DNA of 12,536 nt, from positions 1 to 12,536 of the forward strand of contig JAPPFQ010000295.1 in NCBI GenBank assembly GCA_028875135.1, in the 5' to 3' direction. Each line of letters starts with the position of its first letter. Position 1 is the first letter of the stretch. Shown here piece by piece: positions 6,898-12,536 of this stretch. Source of the DNA: Acidobacteriota bacterium. Its GTDB lineage: Bacteria > Acidobacteriota > Terriglobia > Versatilivoradales > Versatilivoraceae. The notes under the pieces were generated by a model. It was not told the origin of the DNA. It did no database searches and saw only the letters and a program-made list of their open reading frames with translations. A program made the position numbers and the translations under genes.

Positions 6898-7911
6898 TTA
6901 GTGGCCCTTCGTCGTCCTTTGTGTCCCTTCGTGGATAACTCTTTTTTCTGTTGTTTCAGGCATCTCCCGAGATCGGATGGCGTCGAGCAGCTCCCGGCCG
7001 CCTCCGAACCGGCGGGTGGCCCGTTTCTCCTGCAACCGCCCCCGGAGCCTTCGCAGAGGTCTGGCATAGGGGTGGGAAGAGGCGAAGTGCCGCAGGAGGG
7101 TGTGACGCCGGATGGTCCCCATGATCCGCTCGCAATTTCCCGGGATTTCCGTTCGGATGGATTCGACACTCTCCTTTGCAAAGATTGCCGTGACGTTGCC
7201 GCCGTCGGGCGAAAGATCGGTTCGGTGCGGGCGAAAGCCGGTTTTTTCTCCCAGCCGGCGCAGGCTGGCCGGATTGAAGCTGTAGAGATGGGCCTGATGG
7301 AAGCGATGGCCCGGTGACTGGCAGGTGGCCTCCACGTTGGGGACCTCGATCACCAGCCAACCCCGAGGCTCCAGCCATTCCCTGACGTGCTCCAGCACCT
7401 CGGAGGGGGAGGCCATGTGTTCCAGGGCATGGTAGAGCGTCACCAGGTGGCAGCTCGCCGGGGGAAGCCGGACTTCGCGCACGAAACCGAGGTGGACCGG
7501 GACTCCCAGCTCTTTCTGTGCGTAGCGGGCGTAGCCCTCGTGGGGTTGGACTCCGCGGGCATCGAAGCCGAGACGGCGCATCAGGTAGACGAACTCCCCC
7601 CCTCCCGAACCCACGTCCACAATCACCGCGCCCGGGTCCAGTATTTTTTTCAGGTGGCGGAAGCGGTGGGCGGCGACTCTGCCGGCCCGGTAGACGTGTT
7701 CCGGAGTCGGCCGGGTCGTTCCCTTGTACTGGAGCCGGTACTCCTCGGCGTAGAATTTTTTCAGGGTCTCTTCGGTGGGAAGCGGGTCGCTCCAAACCAG
7801 TCCGCATTTGCGGCAGATGACGGTCCGTAGAGGCTTCCCGTGCCGGTCCAGCCTGGCGACTTCCTCCGCCTCTCGAGCGCCGCACAGGTTGCAGGGGGAT
7901 TGGGGGGTCAT
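6898..7911 (-). CDS. Class I SAM-dependent methyltransferase with N-terminal zinc ribbon; C-terminus formed by a repeat
   Basis: 337 residues. An N-terminal zinc ribbon uses Cys7/Cys10 and Cys33/Cys36. The Rossmann methyltransferase core follows (Methyltransf_23 type), with VIVDVGSGGGEF (96-107) as the SAM-binding motif I, a post-I region near 117-124, and HALEH (161-165) at the motif IV/V position. This ribbon-plus-core layout is typical of methyltransferases acting on sugars or small molecules near polysaccharide or sugar genes; the acceptor is unknown. About 80 residues after the core are basic. The last 12 residues (326-337) and the abutting stop come from repeat C (6901-6936), so the original terminus appears replaced or extended. 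It lies 50 bp after the TIM-barrel gene on the same strand, probably co-transcribed. The ATG at 7911 has no strong ribosome binding site. Confidence 0.87.
   Translation of the reverse strand: MTPQSPCNLCGAREAEEVARLDRHGKPLRTVICRKCGLVWSDPLPTEETLKKFYAEEYRLQYKGTTRPTPEHVYRAGRVAAHRFRHLKKILDPGAVIVDVGSGGGEFVYLMRRLGFDARGVQPHEGYARYAQKELGVPVHLGFVREVRLPPASCHLVTLYHALEHMASPSEVLEHVREWLEPRGWLVIEVPNVEATCQSPGHRFHQAHLYSFNPASLRRLGEKTGFRPHRTDLSPDGGNVTAIFAKESVESIRTEIPGNCERIMGTIRRHTLLRHFASSHPYARPLRRLRGRLQEKRATRRFGGGRELLDAIRSREMPETTEKRVIHEGTQRTTKGH
6901..6936 (-). repeat. Word repeat C, left copy, inside the methyltransferase 3' end
   Basis: 36 bp matching the reverse complement of 8877-8912 at 32 of 36 positions. 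On the minus strand it begins atccacgaagggacacaaag and consists of imperfect ~11-bp units built on ACGAAGGG/ACAAAGGA words. It is read in frame as the final 12 codons of the methyltransferase (IHEGTQRTTKGH), with TAA directly after it. This peptide pattern is typical of translated repeats of this class, not of methyltransferase tails. Confidence 0.85.
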
Positions 7912-7961
7912 GGCAGCGGGTTTGGGGACGGATCTGTTCCGGTGCGCCGCGCCCGGCGCGG

Positions 7962-8786
7962 TCAGCCTCCGCCTGGTGGCGTTGTTTCGAGGCGGAGTCG
8001 CCGAAGATAACGCAAGCTGGCCGGCGCCGCATCCTCCAGAACGGCCCCGCGGTAGACTTTCACCGAAGCGAATCCATCGTAGTCAATCCGGTCGAGGGCG
8101 CCCAGGACGGCCGCGAAGTCCAGGTGCCCGCTGCCCAGCAGGGATCCGTTGCTTTCGCAGAGGTGGACATGGCGCAGGGAAGATCCGCATTCCAGGATGG
8201 GCTCCACCAGGGAGCGCTCTTCCACGTTCATGTGGATGGTATCCACCATGGGCTTGAGGGCGGGAGACCCCACCTCGGCGACCAGCCGGCGAACTTCGGC
8301 CACGCTGTTGTTGAAGCCCACCTGCAAGTGGTTGACCGGCTCCACCACCACTTCCACGCCTTGGGCCTCGGCCTGGGCGGCGAGCCGGCGGAAGCAGCCG
8401 CGGATTCTGGCCTGAGCGGCTGCAACGTCGGGCTCGTCGCTCAGAAGTCCCTGCAGCAGACCGACCACCAGGATGGCCTTGAATCGCCGTGCGACCTCCA
8501 GGTAGCCCACCAGGCGGTCGACCGTTTTCTGTCGAATCGATGGATCGGGCGAGCTCAGGCAGAGTCCCTGCCCATAGGCCTCGCCTGTCAGGAAGGAGGG
8601 GATGACCAGGTCCAGCTCGTCCAGCCACTGCTCCAGGCGGTCCAGGTCGAGATCCGGTGAATCGGTAAGATTCACTTCAACCCCGGCGTAACCGCACTCC
8701 TTTAGAAAGGCCAGGGTCTCCCGCACCCGCCGCTCGAAACCGAGGGATTCCAGGGGCGGGATGATGATGTAGCTGTACCGGAACAT
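7962..8786 (-). CDS. Sugar phosphate isomerase/epimerase-like TIM-barrel protein (AP endonuclease 2 fold), altered active site
   Basis: 274 residues of the PF01261 xylose isomerase-like TIM-barrel family. In ketose 3-epimerases (A. tumefaciens psicose 3-epimerase numbering) the metal ligands are Glu150, Asp183, His209 and Glu244. Here Glu149 (VVEPVNH), Asp182 (MVDTIHMN) and His208 (HVHLCES) keep the exact spacing of 33 and 26. The fourth position, 35 residues further on, is Lys243 (ASVKVYRG). The substrate-contacting Glu156 equivalent is Gln155 and Arg215 is Gly214, while His186 is kept as His185. A canonical 3-epimerase reaction is therefore doubtful; a different lyase, isomerase or binding role is possible. 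It is the first gene of a minus-strand pair with the methyltransferase. The ribosome binding site before ATG 8786 is weak. Fold is confident; activity unknown. Confidence 0.87.
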   Translation of the reverse strand: MFRYSYIIIPPLESLGFERRVRETLAFLKECGYAGVEVNLTDSPDLDLDRLEQWLDELDLVIPSFLTGEAYGQGLCLSSPDPSIRQKTVDRLVGYLEVARRFKAILVVGLLQGLLSDEPDVAAAQARIRGCFRRLAAQAEAQGVEVVVEPVNHLQVGFNNSVAEVRRLVAEVGSPALKPMVDTIHMNVEERSLVEPILECGSSLRHVHLCESNGSLLGSGHLDFAAVLGALDRIDYDGFASVKVYRGAVLEDAAPASLRYLRRLRLETTPPGGG

Positions 8787-8876
8787 GGGCTTGCTCTACG
8801 GTTGTCTCGACGGCAAGCGAGGCGGCAACCGACTCGAATCGGGAAGTTAAACTATCACAGCCCATGACCTGTTCCA

Positions 8877-8912
8877 ATCCACGAAGGGCCGCGAAGGACG
8901 ACAAAGGGCCAC
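8877..8912 (+). repeat. Word repeat C, right copy
   Basis: Begins atccacgaagggccgcgaag and matches the copy at 6901-6936 in inverted orientation (32 of 36). Successive ~11-bp units are ccacgaagggc, cgcgaaggacg and acaaagggcca. It sits about 90 bp upstream of the TIM-barrel start, so the two C copies enclose the TIM-barrel/methyltransferase pair. I see no target-site duplication outside the copies. Confidence 0.85.
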
Positions 8913-9006
8913 CAAGCGTGACGGCTCTGCCGCATCGGCAGGGGCTACGGTCCGGCAATGCGGCGCACACCCGCTTGAGGGGCAAAAGTGATGGGAGGAG
9001 GCCCCA

Positions 9007-9034
9007 CCCGGGAGCGCGGGCGTCCCGCCCGCAT
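9007..9034 (+). repeat. REP-like GC-rich hairpin repeat D, first copy
   Basis: 28 bp identical to 12497-12524. It contains the hairpin gcgggcg-tcc-cgcccgc (9016-9032; 7-bp stem, 3-nt loop). The preceding bases (agg and a C run) are also similar in both copies, differing by a one-base length change. The size and palindromic core resemble REP elements. It is located upstream of hisS. Confidence 0.85.
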
Positions 9035-9100
9035 ACACTCCCGTAGCGTACCGCTCAGTTTCCCTGCGATGCGCGGGCCGGCCAACCGGGAGCCATGGAA

Positions 9101-9127
9101 CAGGCAAGCCCCGGGGCCGCTTGCCTG
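9101..9127 (+). promoter_or_regulatory. Strong hairpin in the hisS upstream region
   Basis: caggcaagc (9101-9109) pairs perfectly with gcttgcctg (9119-9127) around the 9-nt loop cccggggcc. Alternative pairing of ccggcca (upstream) with tggccgg at the hairpin's 3' edge is possible. It lies 180 bp before the hisS ATG. No T run follows immediately, so it is not a standard terminator. A leader structure or an unrelated palindrome are both possible. Confidence 0.4.
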
Positions 9128-9307
9128 GCCGGATGGCTTGTGTTAGCTTTACTCGTTTTTGGCGACGGCGGCGTCGGCGACAGTCGGGCCTCTCATGATG
9201 CCGCCTTTCTCCCCGGGGGTGCGGTTTCCCTTTCAAGCGACAGGTTCCCGCCCACATCGCCCCATCTGGTTGAAGCGCCCCAATCGAGCCTGCCCAACGG
9301 AACTCTC

Positions 9308-10561
9308 ATGATCAAGGCCATCAAGGGGACTCGGGACATTCTGCCGCAGGAATCGGCGGTATGGAATCGGGTGGAGGAGACCGCCAGGGAGGTCCTCTCC
9401 CTCTATGGGTTCTCCGAAATCCGCACGCCGGTCTTCGAAAGCACCGAGCTGTTTGCCCGGGGGGTGGGAGAAGACACCGATATCGTCGCCAAGGAGATGT
9501 ACACCTTCGACGACCGTGACAGCCGCTCGCTCACGCTTCGTCCGGAGGGGACGGCATCGGTGGTTCGGGCCTACCTGGAGCACCAGATCCATCGGGACCC
9601 GCAGATCTGGAAGGTCTACTACATGGGGCCCATGTTCCGCCGGGAACGGCCGCAGAAAGGGCGCTTCCGGCAGTTCCACCAGTTGGGCGCAGAGGTGCTG
9701 GGCTCGGATCATCCCGCCATCGAGGCGGAAGTGATCGAGCTGCTGCAACTGTTCCTGGATCGGATCGGCGTCGGCGAGACCGAGCTACTGGTGAACTCCA
9801 TCGGCTCCAGCCAATGCCGCGCCCGTTTTTCGCGGAAACTGCAAGTCGCGCTGAGCGAACGGGAGGACGGGCTTTGCCCCGACTGCCGCCGGCGCTGCCG
9901 TTCCAATCCACTGCGGGTCTTGGACTGCAAGCGTGACCCCTGCCAGCCCGCGATCGAGACGCTTCCCTCGATCCTGGAATTTCTGGACGAGCCCTGCCGC
10001 CTGCACTTCGATCGCTTTCTGGGCCATCTCAAGCGCCGCGACATCCGGTTCAGGATCGTGCCCCGCCTGGTGCGGGGGCTGGATTACTACAGCCGCACCA
10101 CCTTCGAGATCACCAGCCCGAGACTGGGCGCACAGAATGCTCTGGTGGGCGGCGGGCGCTACGACGGATTGGCCGAGGTCCTGGGGGGCCGGCCCACCCA
10201 CGGCTTCGGATTTGCCTTGGGACTGGAGCGTGTCATTCTCCTGTGCCGGCAAGAGAGCGGCTCTCCGGCAGCGGGGCGGCCCCAGCTCTTTATCGCCCCC
10301 TTGGGCGAGCCGGCCTTCGACAGAGCCTCGCTGATGGCCCGAGAATTCCGGCGCCAGGGAATCCGCTGCTTTCTGGACTTCGCGCCCCGAACTCTGAAGA
10401 GCTCCCTGCGGCTGGCCAACAGGCTCGGGGCCGGCCATGTCCTGATCGTGGGGGAGAACGAATTGGAGACCGGGGAATTTCCCCTGAAGCGCATGAGGGA
10501 TGGGCGGCAGATCCTGGTAAGCCAGGAGGAAGTCGTTTCCAGGCTTGGAAATGATTTCTGA
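9308..10561 (+). CDS. hisS: Histidyl-tRNA synthetase
   Basis: Cytoplasmic class IIa synthetase charging tRNA-His. From ATG 9308 it has 417 residues, normal for the bacterial enzyme, and opens with the family start MIKAIKGTRDILP. Motif 2 is MFRRERPQKGRFRQFHQLG (109-127), HisA is LVRGLDYYSRTTFEI (254-268), HisB is GGGRYDGL (281-288) and motif 3 is GFALGLERVIL (301-311). The C-terminal anticodon-binding domain covers about 325-410. The Cys-rich insertion CPDCRRRC...LDCKRDPC (190-212) is the usual insertion region with extra cysteines. Numbered from 9095 the frame has 71 more residues that do not match the family, so 9308 is chosen, although the site before it (GGAA) is weak. aspS follows 28 nt later, the common hisS-aspS arrangement. 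Confidence 0.96.
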   Translation: MIKAIKGTRDILPQESAVWNRVEETAREVLSLYGFSEIRTPVFESTELFARGVGEDTDIVAKEMYTFDDRDSRSLTLRPEGTASVVRAYLEHQIHRDPQIWKVYYMGPMFRRERPQKGRFRQFHQLGAEVLGSDHPAIEAEVIELLQLFLDRIGVGETELLVNSIGSSQCRARFSRKLQVALSEREDGLCPDCRRRCRSNPLRVLDCKRDPCQPAIETLPSILEFLDEPCRLHFDRFLGHLKRRDIRFRIVPRLVRGLDYYSRTTFEITSPRLGAQNALVGGGRYDGLAEVLGGRPTHGFGFALGLERVILLCRQESGSPAAGRPQLFIAPLGEPAFDRASLMAREFRRQGIRCFLDFAPRTLKSSLRLANRLGAGHVLIVGENELETGEFPLKRMRDGRQILVSQEEVVSRLGNDF

Positions 10562-10572
10562 GACCGGACATT

Positions 10573-10580
10573 AGAGGAGG
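10573..10580 (+). promoter_or_regulatory. Shine-Dalgarno site of aspS, supporting a TTG start
   Basis: AGAGGAGG lies in the 28-bp hisS-aspS gap, 9 nt before TTG at 10590. A second in-frame TTG at 10596 is 15 nt away and less likely. No ATG is available before the OB-fold domain. Confidence 0.75.
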
Positions 10581-10589
10581 AGATCGGCT

Positions 10590-12380
10590 TTGGCATTGGA
10601 CTCGTTGGGAACAGCGGAACGGACCCATCATTGCGGACAACTGCGCCCGAGCGACGGCGATCGGGAGGTGGTGCTGATGGGTTGGGTGGCCAGGCGCCGC
10701 GACCTGGGACATCTCATCTTCATCGATCTGCGGGATCGGGAAGGCGTGACCCAGGTGCTTTTCAATCCCGACCAGTCCCCGGAAGCTCATCAGAAGGCCA
10801 AGGGGTTGCGCTCGGAGTATGTGATCATGGTTCGAGGCACGGTGCTGCAGCGGGATCCGGAAACGGTGAATCCCTCCATCGGTACCGGCGAGATCGAAGT
10901 GCTGGCCTCTACGCTGCTGCTCCTGAACGAGTCCAGGACCCCTCCGTTCCCCATCGAGGACGACACTTCCACCTCCGAGGACCTGCGGCTCAAGTATCGC
11001 TACCTGGACCTGCGCCGCCCCGGTCTCAGCCGCAATTTCAAGCTGCGTCACCAGGCCACCATGGCCGTCCGCCGCTTCCTCGACAGCCAGGGCTTCTATG
11101 AGATCGAGACGCCCTTCCTGACCAAGTCGACTCCGGAAGGGGCTCGCGACTACCTGGTTCCCTCCCGGCTTCACGCCGGGGGCTTTTACGCCCTGCCTCA
11201 ATCGCCCCAGCTCTTCAAGCAGCTCCTGATGGTTGGGGGCATGGACAAGTACTTCCAGATCGTGCGCTGTTTCAGGGACGAAGACCTGCGGGCCGACCGG
11301 CAACCCGAATTCACCCAGATCGATATCGAGATGTCGTTTGCCCAGCCGGAGACAGTCTTCGGGGTGGTGGAGCCGATGATGGCCGAGATCTTCAAGTTGA
11401 CGGGCCATGGCATCCGGACGCCGTTCCCCCGTATCCCCTACGAGGAGGCCATCGCTCGCTACGGCACCGACAAGCCCGACACCCGCTTCGGACTGGAGCT
11501 GGTCGATTTCAGCCGGGGACTGGGGCAGACAGAGTTTCCGCCCTTTCGAAGCGCCCTCGACAACGGCGGCCAGGTCAAGGGAATCCGGGTTCCAGGCTGC
11601 TCCGGCTACTCCCGGAAGCAGTTGGACGACCTTGCGGCCGCGGCTCGAGTCTTTGGCGCCCCCGCGCTGGCATACGTCAAGGTGCTGGACTCCGGTGTTC
11701 AGTCTCCGCTGTTGAAGCACCTGGGAGAGTCGGGTTGCCGCAGCCTGGTGCAGCAGGCCGCGGCGGAACCGGGAGACCTGGTTCTGCTGGTTTCCGGGAG
11801 CCGGAAGGTGGTCGCGGATTCCCTGGGGGCCGTCCGCCTCCAATTGGCCAGGCAGGAAGACCTCATCGACTTGCAGGCCAACCACTTCCTCTGGGTGACC
11901 CAGTTTCCGATGTTCGAATACGACGAGGCCGAGAAGCGGCACGTCGCCTGCCATCACCCCTTCACCTCCCCCATGGAGGAGGACATTTCCAAGCTGGAGA
12001 CCCACCCCGGGTCGGTGCGGGCCAGAGCCTACGACCTGGTTCTCAACGGGGTTGAAATCGGCGGGGGCTCGATTCGTATCCATCGCCAGGACCTGCAGTC
12101 CAGGGTCTTTCGCGCGCTGTCCCTGGGCGAAGAGGAGGCGCGGCTGCGCTTTGGGTTCTTCCTGGAGGCATTGGAATACGGTGTGCCGCCCCATGGAGGG
12201 ATTGCCCTGGGGCTGGACCGCATCGTGATGTTGCTGACGGGCGACAGTTCCATTCGGGACGTCATCGCCTTTCCCAAGACGGCCCGGGCGGTCGACCTGA
12301 TGGCCGATTGTCCGACCCCTGTGAATCAAAAGCAGTTGGACGAGCTGGGGATTCGCCTGGCGGACAAGAGCCTGGATTGA
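10590..12380 (+). CDS. aspS: Aspartyl-tRNA synthetase, bacterial type
   Basis: Class IIb synthetase charging tRNA-Asp; 596 residues from a TTG start. An N-terminal OB-fold anticodon domain (about 10-110) has GWVARRRDLGHLIFIDLRDREG at 31-52. The flipping loop is near TPEGARDY (181-188), followed by LPQSPQ (202-207). Motif 2 is FRDEDLRADRQPEF (228-241). The bacterial GAD insertion covers about 290-420. GVEIGGGSIRIH is at 487-498 and motif 3 is GGIALGLDRIVMLL (536-549). Leu39 in RRRDLG matches the tRNA-Asp-discriminating E. coli enzyme rather than the His found in non-discriminating enzymes such as that of Pseudomonas. Discrimination is therefore likely, though not proven. It is the second gene of the hisS operon. 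Confidence 0.96.
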   Translation: MALDSLGTAERTHHCGQLRPSDGDREVVLMGWVARRRDLGHLIFIDLRDREGVTQVLFNPDQSPEAHQKAKGLRSEYVIMVRGTVLQRDPETVNPSIGTGEIEVLASTLLLLNESRTPPFPIEDDTSTSEDLRLKYRYLDLRRPGLSRNFKLRHQATMAVRRFLDSQGFYEIETPFLTKSTPEGARDYLVPSRLHAGGFYALPQSPQLFKQLLMVGGMDKYFQIVRCFRDEDLRADRQPEFTQIDIEMSFAQPETVFGVVEPMMAEIFKLTGHGIRTPFPRIPYEEAIARYGTDKPDTRFGLELVDFSRGLGQTEFPPFRSALDNGGQVKGIRVPGCSGYSRKQLDDLAAAARVFGAPALAYVKVLDSGVQSPLLKHLGESGCRSLVQQAAAEPGDLVLLVSGSRKVVADSLGAVRLQLARQEDLIDLQANHFLWVTQFPMFEYDEAEKRHVACHHPFTSPMEEDISKLETHPGSVRARAYDLVLNGVEIGGGSIRIHRQDLQSRVFRALSLGEEEARLRFGFFLEALEYGVPPHGGIALGLDRIVMLLTGDSSIRDVIAFPKTARAVDLMADCPTPVNQKQLDELGIRLADKSLD

Positions 12381-12496
12381 CCGGCGCCGGCCCGGCTCGA
12401 AACAACTGAGCCTTCGGGAGCTTCCCAAAGGGTGCCGGTCGGCTTTCAGAGAAATCGTCCGCCGGATACGCCCCCACCGCACCATCGGGAGGCCCC
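12381..12496 (+). other. Region downstream of aspS
   Basis: A weak stem ggctc/gagcc around a 9-nt loop lies just after the aspS stop (about 12394-12412), with an outer ccc/ggg pairing across a bulge. No T run follows, so I do not call it an intrinsic terminator. No gene is seen before the window ends. Confidence 0.4.
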
Positions 12497-12524
12497 CCCG
12501 GGAGCGCGGGCGTCCCGCCCGCAT
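12497..12524 (+). repeat. REP-like GC-rich hairpin repeat D, second copy
   Basis: Identical over 28 bp, and in the same orientation, to 9007-9034. The hairpin gcgggcg-tcc-cgcccgc is at 12506-12522. It lies 116 bp after the aspS stop, so the two D copies frame the hisS-aspS operon 3.5 kb apart. Confidence 0.85.
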
Positions 12525-12536
12525 GCTGTTCGGAGA

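Larger units (their letters stand above)
8787..9307. other. Divergent intergenic region between TIM-barrel gene and hisS
   Basis: 521 bp between divergent starts. From left to right it holds the presumed promoter of the TIM-barrel gene, repeat C (8877-8912), repeat D (9007-9034), a 9-bp hairpin (9101-9127) and about 180 bp before hisS. The hisS frame is open back to 9095, but the extra 71 residues do not belong to histidyl-tRNA synthetase. No conserved gene is seen. Confidence 0.65.

Noticed and set aside
8841..8879. Minus-strand promoter TTGGAA-17-TAGTTT upstream of the TIM-barrel gene
   Set aside because: Only about 4/6 and 3/6 matches to the consensus hexamers, overlapping repeat C. This is too weak to report as a promoter.
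9095..9307. 71-residue N-terminal extension of histidyl-tRNA synthetase with a hydrophobic stretch
   Set aside because: The family N-terminus begins exactly at the ATG at 9308, and the extension crosses the hairpin region and has no synthetase similarity. A chance open frame is more likely.
10290..12524. A 744-codon open frame on the minus strand opposite hisS and aspS
   Set aside because: It mirrors the codon structure of strongly recognised synthetase genes, has no family motif or ribosome binding site, and such antisense frames are common in high-GC coding DNA.

Overview
This 12.5 kb window is high-GC bacterial chromosome with dense genes, no rRNA or tRNA, and no recognisable phage, plasmid or integrase gene. 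Gene content is mostly metabolic and housekeeping: acyl-CoA carboxylase, alcohol dehydrogenase, two Na+-coupled transporters, a TIM-barrel isomerase-like protein, a methyltransferase, and HisRS and AspRS. The many short periodic intergenic word repeats resemble those of large-genome soil or marine phyla such as Acidobacteriota, Planctomycetota and Verrucomicrobiota. Acidobacteriota is my best guess, by inference only.

Layout. 1-1254 (+): 3' part of a methylcrotonyl-CoA-carboxylase-type beta subunit, cut by the window edge. 1255-1596: gap holding an imperfect inverted word repeat (pair A). 1597-2565 (-): zinc-dependent MDR dehydrogenase, convergent with the carboxylase. 2759-4632 (+): probable two-gene unit of a membrane-anchored protein of unknown function and a Na+/phosphate-type cotransporter, the latter apparently starting at ATT. 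4699-6424 (-): small two-helix membrane protein overlapping an SSS-family Na+:solute symporter. 6425-6897: gap with a perfect 27-bp inverted repeat (pair B). 6898-8786 (-): TIM-barrel protein followed by a zinc-ribbon SAM methyltransferase, bracketed by inverted copies of an 11-bp-periodic word repeat (pair C). One copy supplies the last 12 codons of the methyltransferase. 9308-12380 (+): hisS-aspS, bracketed by two identical 28-bp GC-rich hairpin repeats (D).

The genes do not form one pathway; there are several short transcription units. The most unusual content is the repeat architecture. Three sequence-unrelated word families, with repeat periods near 9, 10 and 11 bp, each occur here as an inverted pair, and a REP-like hairpin element flanks the synthetase operon. 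The other notable points are the ATT start and a TIM-barrel protein with Lys at the position of an essential metal-binding and catalytic Glu of the tagatose/psicose 3-epimerases.
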